Below are positions 32,520-43,305 of a stretch of 64,000 nucleotides of DNA, one piece after another. A model generated the notes under the pieces. That model ran no database searches, was not told where the DNA came from, and saw only the letters and a list, made by a program, of their open reading frames with translations. Within the stretch, counting starts at the first letter, position 1, and each line of letters starts with the position of its first letter. The position numbers and the translations under genes are program-made. Origin of the DNA: Cristatella mucedo (lineage: Eukaryota; Bryozoa; Phylactolaemata; Cristatellidae); the NCBI GenBank assembly GCA_009760855.2, contig WPIO01000014.1:5314001-5378000 (forward strand), read 5' to 3'.

Positions 32520-33010
32520 ATCCATTGTATGCATGTATGTATCTCCGTCTGTAACTCCACAAAGTCATAAAGACCATGTGGGTGTTACGCAGGAGAGTTT
32601 TGTATAGCTCACTCAGCCTAAGCGGCTTTCGGTACGCATTCGGTAGCCAACAGACTTCGTCTCACGCAACAAAGAGAAAGTGGGAAGCATAGCAGAGTTA
32701 GGAGAGCAGTTGAGGTAGTGAGTAGCATAGAAGTAGCAGTTCAGGACCGCTGAGAAAGATGTGCCATAGTCGGCAGTTGGAGAGTAGGATGTCATTGCGT
32801 AAGAATTGTGGAAGCGAGTTCCACAGTCTAGAACCTGCAGAGCTCAAGCTTCTGTCGCCAACTGTCTTTAAGCGGAGGAATGGGACAGCTAATTTATTGT
32901 CCACACAGGACCTGAGGGTGCGAACAGGCTGAAACTGATGCAGCAGTTCAGCTAGGTACGAAGGAGCCAAGCCGTGGCGGGCCTTGCGGGTCAGCGTAAG
33001 AATCCATTGA
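32520..33010 (-). mobile_element. LINE-B 3' fragment, longest open copy
   Basis: The minus-strand frame at 32970-32698 reads APSYLAELLHQFQPVRTLRS and FLRLKTVGDRSLSSAGSRLW, the C-terminal tail characteristic of non-LTR ORF2 (SRLWNSLP motif). No RT core is present. Confidence 0.75.
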
Positions 33011-33102
33011 CGCTAATGGCCTTGTTGATCGCGATGCAACTGGTTTATGGTCTGTTGACAATAATGGTCTTGTTTATCGCGATGAGGCTGGTTAATGGCC
33101 TG
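33007..33102. repeat. 48-bp imperfect tandem duplication
   Basis: Two 48-bp units beginning TTGACGCTAATGGCCTTG and TTGACAATAATGGTCTTG, next to the end of a LINE-B fragment. Confidence 0.8.
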
Positions 33103-33109
33103 TTTAGGA

Positions 33110-33998
33110 GCCTTTACGGCCAAAGCTTGAGAGCATTTAAGGGTCGAGGCTGCCGAGTGAAAAAGGGGCAAGTGCGGTCTTACCAGTTTCGGCCGTTGGC
33201 GCTGTTGCGCACTATTATGTCATCGAGGTTTCGTCGTATTGACGGGTACATTTTGCTGTGCATTGTCGCTGAGATCGCGCTACAATAACCCTCTTTGCAT
33301 ATGTCGATGCGCCACGCTGCGAGACTTCCGGTGGTAAGACTACTCCTTGTGACAAGAGTAGAATGAATCGCGATTAGTTTTAATGTACGTCAGCCAAGTC
33401 CTGTAAACCGGAGTCACTTCCGGTTCTCTAGCCGGCGCTGACCAATGGCAAGAAAGTGCGTGAAATTTCCACGAATAAATGGATGGCAAATTGCATTCTC
33501 CTAATTGAAAATTTAACTTGGAAATTCAAATTTACAATTAACTTTAAAATAAGTCCCCATTTCCCGCTAACGGGTCTCGGCTGTTCGCTAGCCTGTGCTG
33601 ACCAGCGGAATGTACAAACGTACGTTCAAAATACTATTATGCTGATTTTGATATATTCGTTTACATTTTGCCTCCTTTATAGATTTTGCTACACTGAGAG
33701 ACCTACAAGCAGCAGTGGCGGAGTAAAGGGGAGGGAGGGCATTTCCCACCCCCCTAACACACACAGCAGGTTAGCGAGTTGGGCCGCCCCTTATTCCTTC
33801 GCCTCGCGACAGTTACCAACGAAAAAACTGTGCTCGTATTCCACTCAACGAGCAACCACCGAGTTCGTGTCGAATGAAGTCGGTCGATTTACGCTATGAC
33901 TTTTCATTAATTGCGGGTCTGGCCTGCTTATTTGGAAATCTCGCGGGTCTCGCCCCTCCCTAAATAAAAACGTTGCTGGTCTCGCCCCCGTAGTATGC
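33110..33998. other. Gap left of the Polinton
   Basis: A 147-codon frame at 33456-33899 has no recognisable domain; the TGGCGGAGTAAAGGGGAGGG stretch near 33715 resembles transposon-end sequence, but no partner end was found. Confidence 0.3.
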
Positions 33999-33999
33999 A

Positions 34000-34410
34000 T
34001 TCGCCGTACCCGTGTGCTCGCACTGCAACTCGAAGGTCAGGAAAGCTTTGAGAAACTAGCGGAAACCCGAGAAAAACCGCAGAGAACTCCAGCTCTGAGA
34101 GGCGGTCCTCAGTGCGAATGGCCGGCGAGCCCGTCCTACCGACTGGCACTCTCTCGTAGGCAGGCAGGCAGGCAGCGGCCGAGCCAGGCTGTTCATCTCT
34201 TGGAAAGGGGAGTGGCACGTGTTTGAACGCTAAGGAGCGCAAGGCTCAGCCTCCGATCGTCAATCTCGCTGCTCTCGATTGTTTCTCGTTCGACTGAGTC
34301 CATAGTCCCACTAACGTTCAAATACATACTACTCCATGGGATGGATACATGTATGACTTTATATACTATAGCACAATTTTCGCTTAGTATGGTAAATTTA
34401 ATTTAAAGAA
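34000..34410 (+). repeat. Left terminal inverted repeat of the Polinton-like element
   Basis: 411 bp, reverse complement of 41562-41972 with at most a few differences (for example T/A near 34017). GC-rich outer part with CpG and a (GGCA)n run; AT-rich inner end. Weak similarity continues outward to about 33992, where differences are mostly C-to-T/G-to-A. Confidence 0.93.
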
Positions 34411-34526
34411 AATTATTACATAGTATAAGTTATGTCTAATAATGATCATGTTATGCGGCGTGAGGGTGAAAATATAGTGATCATGCAAGACGAGTTAGAG
34501 AGGAAATAAGAAGAAGAACAGGATTA

Positions 34527-34853
34527 TTGCCAAAATATCCTTTTTCAAAGGCTAGTTTAGATAAGATGATATATAGTTTGCAAGTAATTCCTTATACAAG
34601 TATAGAAATTCCTTTCAAAAGTAAAGAAGTAAAGAATAAGCAATGGTCATTTAAAAAAGAAGCAAGAAGATTAATGAAGATTGAAGAGACTGGTTGGTTT
34701 TTAGGGAGATCATCTTCTAACGGTAAATTTATGGATTATGAATATGTTGGTTTAGATAGAAATGAAGTAGATTTTGATAGAATCTATGATATAACAAGCG
34801 GTGACTTGAATAGGGTAATAAGAGAGTTACTTAAAACTAAGAGTGATTTATAA
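34527..34853 (+). pseudogene. Unknown Polinton-internal ORF
   Basis: 108 codons starting with a TTG-type position (LPKYPFSKASLDKMIYSLQ), charged, ending ELLKTKSDL. A short frame just upstream (34433-34508) ends in TAA nearby and may be its broken N-terminus. No known domain. Confidence 0.45.
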
Positions 34854-34869
34854 TTAATAATAGTTTTTT

Positions 34870-37800
34870 CTCCTATTCTTGAATCAGAAAATGGTGATCT
34901 TAACTATCAGCATTTTGCTGGAGTGAGCAATGCAAAGATAAACAGGGCTTCTAATATCGATAAAGTAATTAGAATGCAATTTGCTTCTTTCAAGAAAAGA
35001 GTTGAAGAGTGGCTAGAGAAAGGATCTAGTTGGGGTTTAGTTGGAATTAATTCACTATATGCAAAGTTTACTTATTTTAGACATAGTTTTGGAGGAAGTT
35101 GTTTGCCAATGCCGGAAAGATTAGAAAAAAAGAGGTCTACTATTATTATTATAAAGAACGAGTCAGATAACTGCTGTGTACTATAGTGTGTTCTTAGATT
35201 TCTTCATTGGAGAGAGAATCGTCATCAAGAGTCAATTGCTCAAAAAATCTAAATAAAATTCTATATGAAAATTATTCTCATCTTATTCCTAGACTAACTG
35301 AATTGCTTAATGTAAAACAGAGAGGTTTTCTCAAGCATTAAGTGTTTCAGAAATACCTACTTTAGCAGATTTATTTAACATTTCAATAAATGTTTTTGAG
35401 TATGATAATAAAACTCTCAGCTCTCTTCTTATAGTTGATGAGGAGAAAAAGAACATTTAGATCTTCTACTTTACAGTCATAAAGAGAAAACATGTTCGCA
35501 TTATGTGATTATTAAGAATTTTAATGGTTTGTGCAGAAGTTCAAAAGGATATGGAACACAATTATCCTGTAAAAGATGTTTTTGTTGTTTTATTCGCAAG
35601 ATAAATTAAACTCACATAATAAAGCATGCAAGAAAGGAAACGATGGAAAGTCAAGAATAAAAATGCCAAAAGCTGGAGACAAGTATTACTTTAGAGAATA
35701 TTAAAAAACTTTAGGGTGTTCATTTGTTTCTTATGCCGATTTTGAATGTTTACTTAGCGATGTTTGAAAAAAGATAAGGAAGATACTAGTATTCCACAAG
35801 GTTCTTTTCAAAAAACTATTCCATATTCAGAAGAATATACAATTATTGATTATACTGGTAAAAGAAAAAGTTTAAAGTTGTTTAATGGACCAAATAATGT
35901 AAGAGACTTGATAAAGAGTTTATTAGAGGAAGTTAATTCTATTAAGAAAGAAATGAAAGAAATTCTCCCTAAGTACAATAAGTATAATTGTAGTAGTATG
36001 AATAATGAAGAAAGTAAAGCATTTAATTCAGTAACTGTTTTTTATATTCTTAATTTAGACTTAAACAATTATAAAGTACTAGATCACTGTCATCTTACTG
36101 GCAAATATCGAGGTGCCGCTCATAATTCATGCAATCTAAATGTTAATATTAATCTAGATAAATTTAAACTTCAAGTTTATACACACAATCCAAAGGGGTA
36201 TGATTCTCATTTGTTGGTGCAAGAGTTTCACGATCGAAGATTAAAAAAAAGAATGTAACTGCAAACAATATGGAAAAATATATAAATATTAAAATTGGAC
36301 CACTTAGTCTTAGAGATTCACTTCAAATGTTGAATAAAGGTTTAGAAGATTTAGTTAAAAATGGTGTTTAATCAGGAAAACCTTTAGAACATACAAGAGA
36401 ATTCTTTTCTATGGTGAATGACAAGGAATTTGAATTGTGAACAGAGTAAGGAATTTTTCCATATGAGTATTTGATTCTTTCTCAAAGTTAGAAGATAAGA
36501 ATTTACTACCAATAAAAAGTTTCTATAGTACGTTAAACGATAACAATGTTGAAGAAAAGGATTATACTATAGCTCAAGAAGTATGGAAGTAATGAAAAAG
36601 ATTGATCCACTTACTGATGATACATTAACAAAATATAGTGATATTTAGCTTACAATGGATGTTCTTCTCTCAGCAGACGTTTTTCAACATTTTAGGCATC
36701 CTTCAAAAAGAATAGACGGTCTTGATCCTGCAAATTTCTTTACTGCTCCTGGTTTAACTTGGTGTGCAGGTTTAAGATTTTCAAAAGTTAGATTAGACTA
36801 ATTAACAAACTTTGAATACTTTAATTTCTTTGAGAGTGCTATCAGAGGAGGAATAACACAAGCATCATGTAGACGTTAGAGCAAACAATTATATGGCATC
36901 TAATTATTATAGTAGGAAAGAAAAAAGCTGGTTACTTTATGCTTATGCTAATTCACTTTATGCAACAGCAATGACACAATTCTTACCAACAAGTATTTTC
37001 AAATTCTTAAATCAGAAACAGATTAATTCCTTTACAAAGTAAAATATTAGGAATAAAAGAAAGTTCTGAAACTGGTTATGCTTTTGAGATTGAAATGCAT
37101 TGCCCAAAGGTGTAACATGATGTTTCTTCATACTATCCACTTCTACCTATTAAGACAAGAGTTGACACAGAAGAATATTTACATTATCAAGAGAGTACTT
37201 TAATTAGAGATGAGAATAAAAAATAGAGGACTATGAAAGTAAAGTAGAGAAACTAATTGTTGATTTGAGACCAAGAGTAAAGTATGTTATTCATTATAGA
37301 AATTTACAACTTGCTATCGAAAGAGGATATGCCTTAACAAAGATATATAGAATAATGAGTTTTTCACAAAGCAATCGGTTGAGTGGATATAATAAGAATA
37401 ATGAAACTGATAGAAGAAAGGAAGCAAAAGACGAGTGTGAAAAGGAGTAAACTGATAAACTGAAGAATAATGCATTCTTTGGAAAAACAATGGAGGATGT
37501 AAGAGAACGAGTAAATATTGAGTTGCTTGATTTGAAATTTAATAAAGATATTGCAACATCAGATAAGAGAGTCATGTGTGCTATATTTAAAGACAGAAGA
37601 TTATTTAATCGAGATTTGGTTGGAATAGAAACAACAAAAGCTGAAATCTGTCTCAATAAGCCTATCTATTTAGGATTTGCAATTCTTGAGATATCAAAAT
37701 TAATAATGCATGACTTTTATTATAATACAATGAAAGACTATTACAACGATGGAGTAAAACTTGCTTATAAAGATACAGATTCTATTGTCATGAAAATAAA

Positions 37801-38268
37801 TACACATAATGTTTATAAAGACTTTGAAAATTATCTTGATTATCTAGACCTATTTGGTTATCCAAAAAACCAAGAAGCATGGAAGTTGGAAGGGTTTGAG
37901 AAATTGATGAAAGATAATACTGAAAATTTCGGAAAATTCAAGGATGAGACCTCGGAAAATATACAATTGATCAAAAAACAAAGGATTTCATTAAAGATGA
38001 AAATGGTGTTATGCTCGAAAATTCTGTTGTCCTAGACGAAGCAATTTTCTTAAGACCAAAACTTTACTCTATGCTGATAGAAGTAGCAACAAACAAAGGC
38101 ATACAAGTAAAATCATCAGCAAAGAAAGCAAAAGGGACAACAAAAGATGTTGTAAAAAATGTTTATCTCACTCCGATTATGTTGGTTGTCTTAAAACTGG
38201 CTATGAGGTTTACTGCAATCAGTCAAGGTTTAAAAAAATCATCAGATTTATACTTTAACACAGTCTAA
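34870..38268 (+). pseudogene. Protein-primed DNA polymerase B relic
   Basis: Family B polymerases of this type replicate linear protein-primed genomes. Blocks appear in order but in shifting frames: N-terminal GGSCLPMPERLEKK, exonuclease motif YADFECL (35733), an inserted DHCHLTGKYRGAAHN block (36080), TMDVLLSADVFQHFR (36655), a YANSLYATAM polymerase block (36945), KNNAFFGKTMEDVRER (37465), the catalytic YKDTDS (37765) and the C-terminal IFLRPKLYSMLI (38043). At least eight in-frame stops (TAA, TAG and TGA) and several frameshifts break it; the longest intact pieces are 164 and 181 codons. Confidence 0.88.
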
Positions 38269-38583
38269 GAAAGCACTGTCAGCCTTTGACTCAAAAAGAC
38301 ACTGGCTGAACTGTGGAGTGCATTCACTCAGCTATGGTCACTAGAGAATAAAAGAGACTGGGGGCAAATGTTTTGAGTGTAATATAGATGCCTTAACGAA
38401 AACATGAATATACTTTACTTTAACCAGAATTAAAAGTAAAAGTTGAGCATGATCTACGAAAGATCACAAAAGAAATGCATGAATTACAAATAGAAATAGA
38501 GTATGAGAACGCAAAAGAAGAATTAATTCTTGAGATGGCAGGAATAATTTTATATTAAAAATAAAAAATCTACTATTATAGAA

Positions 38584-38799
38584 ATGGAAAAAGTTGAAAC
38601 TAAAAAAGTTGAACATGTTGAAGAGCAAACAGTTGTGCGTAATAATATTGAAGAATCTGACAGTGATGATCCTGATTACAATCCAGAGGAGGATTCAGAA
38701 TGTGATAGTGAAGACGATTCAGAGTATGATTATGAAGAAGCATTTGGTTTCGATGAAAAGGTTCAATACAATTACGTAAATAAAGAAGATGAACTATAA
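38584..38799 (+). pseudogene. Small acidic Polinton protein
   Basis: 71 codons, intact, beginning MEKVETKKVEHVEEQTVV and then a run rich in Asp and Glu (SDSDDPDYNPEEDSE-like). Its role is unknown. It could be an intact gene or the tail of a broken one. Confidence 0.4.
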
Positions 38800-38931
38800 A
38801 AAATTAATATTTATGTAGAATAGATGTTTCTAGAATTCTTAGTTGTGAGCAGTCGAGAAATATGGCACTTAAAATGTTCTACAAAAACTAAAACAAGTTG
38901 ATCAAAGAATTGTTAAGCATTCACTTGATAG

Positions 38932-39330
38932 ACTTATTATTCTATAATCAATGTTGCAGATCCTGTTAATCCTTCTGATGCAGCTACTAAATCTTATATT
39001 GATAAAACAATTAAAAAAATAACAGAGGTAATTACAGTGTCATTTAATCCTAGATCAATGAATTCTATAATTAATACTTCTGTCGCTTACCCTTGGCAAA
39101 ATAAGAATGCTCTTCCACTAGTAATACTAAGTGCAATGGTTTTTGGTTCGTCTAACTGTGTTTTTCTAAGACCAAATACTGATACTTCTGTTGTATCTAG
39201 AGAAATACCTGCTATAAATACTTCATTAACTGGAACAGATTTTAAATATTATGCCTATTTCAATAGATTACCAGTTGACTATTATTATGTTAATAATCTA
39301 GGAAACTTAAACAGGAAATCTATTTGTTAG
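38932..39330 (+). pseudogene. Fibre-like protein with phage tail-fibre motif
   Basis: An open frame of about 133 codons. Near its N-terminus it has NVADPVNPSDAATKSYID, the DPxxPxDAATKxYVD motif common in phage tail fibres and some virus fibre proteins. The rest is Ser/Asn/Pro-rich and beta-like (NTDTSVVSREIP). It looks broken upstream at 38930, where a coiled-coil-like stretch continues in another frame. Confidence 0.5.
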
Positions 39331-39535
39331 TTAAATAAGTGCACGAGAAGTAAAAATGAACTAGTAAGACAATTAATTCTTTTAATTTAGTTGCTTTGCG
39401 CTTACCTTTGACTAATGGAAATAATTTTGCAATATGTAGTATTGATTCGTGTTCTAAACAGGGATGAATGCAGAACAATTCAGAACACCTTTTTTAAAGT
39501 GTTTCTTTGCAAGACTGTATAATTTGGTAGGTCTC

Positions 39536-39610
39536 TTGTAAAGCGCCTAGAAAGAGATTAAGTTCTCTGAGGGCGCTTTATCAAGTGCAATATTATTATT
39601 ATTATTATGT
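39536..39610 (+). mobile_element. LINE-A/SINE-A 3' tail inserted in the Polinton
   Basis: TGTAAAGCGCCTAGAAAGAG...TCTCTGAGGGCGCTTTATC followed by (ATT)n, identical in structure to the ends of LINE-A copies. It sits between the fibre-like and CxxC frames. Confidence 0.85.
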
Positions 39611-39613
39611 CTC

Positions 39614-39846
39614 TGTTTAGAGTATTTATTAGTTGCACAATAACAGTCTGCACACATTATTATCTTATTATTTCTTAGAATACCATAATCAAATTCTGTT
39701 TGAGTACTATCTAAATCACATATATCACATCGCATTTCATGCTTTAACTTAGGTCTTCGTTTAATCATTTTACAAATTGGATGACCTGACTCAAAGTATT
39801 CAAGTTCGCTAAACGACTTTGAACAAGTATTAAAACATATTTCCAT
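39614..39846 (-). pseudogene. CxxC protein of the Polinton-like element
   Basis: About 78 codons from MEICFNTCSKSFSELEYF; contains MRCDICDLD and MCADCYC, suggesting a small zinc-binding protein. Its 3' end runs into the inserted LINE/SINE tail and is therefore truncated. Confidence 0.4.
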
Positions 39847-39849
39847 TTC

Positions 39850-40680
39850 TATAGAATGCCATTTTTAACTCTAAAAGAAAGAAAAAAAGGAGGGAAAATT
39901 CAATCCAGATTCAGATATAAGCCAAATATTCAAACCAAGGCCAACAGTAATTCCAAAAGGTTTCTTTGATATAGTTGAAACTAATGAAAGTCACCAAGCA
40001 GACATTTTGTATATGCCAAATGATAAGACCACTTAAAGCAAAGTCTTCTAAAGAAGTAACACAAGCTATAATAGATATTTATACAAAAGGTTCTTTGAAA
40101 TGGCCAAAAAAAATAACAGTAGATCCGGGATCTGAGTTTAAAGGAGAGTTCATTAAAGAAATAAAAAACATGAAACACAAGTTATAGAAGCTACTAGTAA
40201 AAAGAGTGTTGCACTTGTTGAACGAATGATTAGAACAGTAGCAGAAAGAGCCTTTATTGCGCATTATGAAAAGGAATAAGAAAGTATTAATAAAGGAGAT
40301 TACATTAGAAATAAAGAATGAATTTATAATTTGCCAAAGATTATTGACTACCTAAACAATAACATTACAAGAACAATTGGTGAAGAACCTGCTAAGACAA
40401 TAAAAAAGAAGCAGTAAAACTAAAGAGACTAAAATATCATAAAAAAGTAGGAGAACAAAAAAATTATTAGAACTTGGAACACCTGTTTGATATTTACTAG
40501 AACCAGGTGAAGGAGAAGATAAAAAGAGAAGAAGAGCTACAGACGCGATATGGAGTTTCACTAAACATACTATTGTTAGAATAATAGCATTGAAAGAACA
40601 ACCAGTCCGTTGTTTCATTAATGATGTTAAAAGGAGTTTTTCTTTAGAGAAGAACTACTAGTAATTAAACAGGAGTAGTT
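39850..40680 (+). pseudogene. Retroviral-type integrase relic
   Basis: Polinton integrases are DDE enzymes that insert the element. Visible blocks: HQADILYMPND (first catalytic Asp region, about 39990), ITVDPGSEFKGEF (second Asp, about 40115) and SVALVERMIRTVAER (catalytic Glu, about 40205), then a C-terminal chromo/SH3-like part (YLLEPGEGEDKKRRRATD, about 40490). Frames shift and stops occur between blocks. Confidence 0.85.
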
Positions 40681-40850
40681 TCTCTTTGTGAACGTTCTGC
40701 TATAATACCTTCAAACGCTTCTTTTGTAACTACTTCATCAGACAAAGCATCTGTTATCCTGGAAATACATTTTGTGTTAAAATTAAGAGTAAATCTTTTT
40801 CTTTTATCTATTTCAACTAGAACACCAACAATTGCTACTAGCATTGCAGT
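40666..40850 (-). pseudogene. Unknown small minus-strand frame in Polinton
   Basis: About 59 codons starting MLVAIVGVLVEIDKRKRFTL and ending with TAA near the integrase 3' end. May continue the upstream minus frame at 40813-41181 after a frameshift. No known domain. Confidence 0.25.
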
Positions 40851-41181
40851 TCATTCTGAAAAGATAGAAACTACGAGAGTAATATGTGGAAAAGATTGAA
40901 TATGAGTAGTAGAAACTGTTACTCCTAAAGCTATTACTATGTTTATAACTTTGATTATATATCTTACTCTTGTTAGTAAGTTCTTTCTCATAGTCATATT
41001 TAGATTTCCAACATTCTTCATCTTTACCACAAAAACAATCATTAGTATTATGATTTCTATTCCATAATGCGTCACTATCATAAAAATAATAATTAGTATT
41101 ATGATCGCAATAACTATATTCTTTATTTTCTAATTTAGAATTAATTGATAACACTTTCTTATATTTATCAATCCAGTCCAT
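40813..41181 (-). pseudogene. Unknown Tyr/Asn/Ser-rich frame in Polinton
   Basis: 122 codons beginning MDWIDKYKKVLSINSKLENK; a hydrophobic run appears in the alternative frame (40851-41081), suggesting a frameshift and a former membrane protein. Function unknown. Confidence 0.3.
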
Positions 41182-41249
41182 TTTTCTAATTTCAAAACTT
41201 ATTTTTTCTTTACATTTTCTAATGTTTTTCTATTAGTTCTCTTCTAAAA

Positions 41250-41505
41250 TAAATAGCTTAAGAAACAACTTTTTGTAACAGAAAATCAAAACTATAAACC
41301 CTATAAATTTTATCAAACAAACATGTGTTGTCTTCCAAGAAAGTATACTTTGTAACAAACATACTAGGATTTTTAGCAGAAATTGGTACATCAATTTTAT
41401 GTATAGAATATTTATTGATTATATTTTAAGCTCTTCTTTTCCAACTACTTGCTTTTTCTCCCTTTCTTCTAAGCAACGTTCTAGAAATATAAGACGAAGG
41501 CATTT
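41250..41505 (-). pseudogene. Unknown frame next to right TIR
   Basis: About 85 codons beginning MPSSYISRTLLRRKGEK, with a single in-frame TAA after about 27 codons. No recognised domain. Confidence 0.25.
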
Positions 41506-41561
41506 ACTATTAATACTAAATAACTCTTTTAAATTAAAAATTAATTGCTATTTTAATAATA

Positions 41562-41972
41562 TTCTTTAAATTAAATTTACCATACTAAGCGAAAATTGTG
41601 CTATAGTATATAAAGTCATACATGTATCCATCCCATGGAGTAGTATGTATTTGAACGTTAGTGGGACTATGGACTCAGTCGAACGAGAAACAATCGAGAG
41701 CAGCGAGATTGACGATCGGAGGCTGAGCCTTGCGCTCCTTAGCGTTCAAACACGTGCCACTCCCCTTTCCAAGAGATGAACAGCCTGGCTCGGCCGCTGC
41801 CTGCCTGCCTGCCTACGAGAGAGTGCCAGTCGGTAGGACGGGCTCGCCGGCCATTCGCACTGAGGACCGCCTCTCAGAGCTGGAGTTCTCTGCGGTTTTT
41901 CTCGGGTTTCCGCTAGTTTCTCAAAGCTTTCCTGACCTTCGAGTTGCAGTGCGTGCACACGGGTACGGCGAA
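41562..41972 (-). repeat. Right terminal inverted repeat of the Polinton-like element
   Basis: Mirror of 34000-34410. The 104-codon frame seen in both repeats (starting MRSLAFKHVPLPF) is the same sequence in both and has no coding support. Confidence 0.93.
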
Positions 41973-42254
41973 CGCGTGGTGAAAAAAAGCTCGCCTGCAA
42001 GTGGATAGAACTGCATGAGGTAGCAGTGCTGAGGTCGTGAATCAACTGGCGCGCTCCGTGTTAAGATTCGGAAGGAGGGACGTTTCCCGGTGTTTAAAGG
42101 GACGGGTCTCCGTTTGAGCAACGTTCGGGGCGCGCATTGGGTGTGAGGTTAAAACGGTGCTGCTAGCCATTTATACTGCAGTAGGGCCCAGTGTACGCGG
42201 CGAATGAATAAATATGTATATATATTCATAAAAATGAATTATGTATATATATAT

Positions 42255-42405
42255 GTATATATAATTTATTTGTATAGCGACCTAAGAGAACTTTATCTGC
42301 ATGCAGGCGCTTGGTGTATACCTCGGGGCTCGAGCCAGCGCCCTCAGCCAGGCATGAGTCGGGGCGAGCACCTTAACCGCTGGACCAAACCATCTCGGCA
42401 GTGAA
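42255..42405 (-). mobile_element. SINE-A copy
   Basis: Reverse complement has the GCCGAGATGGTTTGGTCCAG head, box B-like GGCTCGAGCCCC and the LINE-A tail. It ends in AT-rich sequence at 42205-42260. Confidence 0.8.
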
Positions 42406-42426
42406 GCTCCGTAAAAGAAAAATAAA

Positions 42427-42572
42427 ATACAATTCTTGTGTATAGCGCCACGAGAGAACTTAATCTCTATTGAGGTGCTGCTTCACGCGTATGCCAAGGG
42501 GCTCGAGCCCAGCCCACGACCTCGGCCCGACCTTGGCCGGGGCGTTAACGACTAGGCCAAACCAGCACGTTT
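42427..42572 (-). mobile_element. SINE-A copy
   Basis: Second SINE-A in the same orientation 20 bp away (TATAGCGCCACGAGAGAACT in + orientation, head CTGGTTTGGCCTAGTCGT on the minus strand). Likely two independent insertions. Confidence 0.8.
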
Positions 42573-43305
42573 GTGCTAGGTACTTCGGTTCAGTTCAGGT
42601 CACGAATTCGTGACCTCTAAGTATCGGTAGATAGTATAGCGCCGGAAACACTGAGGGCAAGGTTTATTGCTTATTGTTCGTTTATCGCTCCGAAGCATAG
42701 CTTGGCAGTTAACTGCACTGTTTTGCAAGTGGCACGACGAACCGCCACTTCCGATGATTCAGCGTTACGACGTAAGATGCATGCCAGATGGTGTCGGCGA
42801 TGGCTACCGTGACATAGTCAGACACTCAGTCATCTCCAATCAAACACAACACGGCATGCTTCAAAGTTGCAAGCACTAGTTTCTGTGGAAAAAAAGAGAC
42901 CCTTAGGCTTAATTCTAGTTCCTTTGACAAATTATATGAACGAATGCGAAAGCATCGTTCGTCCTGGAGAAATATTTGAGGTAAAAGTGATTCAGCAGGC
43001 CAGGCCAGCCACGTAACTCGACAGACAAACCCTGGGTGTATCCTGCTCTTGGAGCTCTTGGAGCTCATGCTTGCGGCGCTGCAAAGCAGAGGCAGCTGCG
43101 CTTCACTGTCTGCTTCCACCTGCACCGGCGCACAGGGCACCCGCGCACTGCGGCTCCTGCAGCCGGCCCAGGCTCAGCTCAGACACAGACCGCCCAGCCC
43201 TGTGCTGCCTAGGCACACACTAACTGCTTGGGAGGGCACGACCCACAAGTAAGACTGCGCCGGCTCGCTAGACTTCACTGGCCTGGCAGCATGCTTAAGG
43301 TAATA

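Larger units (their letters stand above)
34000..41972. mobile_element. Polinton/Maverick-like DNA transposon (virus-like), decayed
   Basis: A 7973-bp element bounded by 411-bp terminal inverted repeats. The AT-rich interior encodes relics of a protein-primed family B DNA polymerase and a retroviral-type integrase, the pair that defines Polintons/Mavericks and related adintoviruses. Additional frames: an unknown 108-codon ORF, an acidic protein, a fibre-like protein, a CxxC protein and three unknown minus-strand frames. No capsid, packaging ATPase or protease is recognisable. The size is about half that of typical full elements, so an internal deletion is likely. Many frameshifts and stops make it non-functional. 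No target-site duplication could be confirmed. Confidence 0.88.

Noticed and set aside
34870-40680. Reassigned stop codons (non-standard code) as an explanation for the broken Polinton genes
   Set aside because: All three stop codons occur in frame and frameshifts are needed as well; recoding would not restore the genes.
33928-42008. Matching 92-104 codon frames in both Polinton terminal repeats (MRSLAFKHVPLPF...)
   Set aside because: They are the same TIR sequence read from each end, extend beyond the TIR in one case, and show no domain or codon bias.
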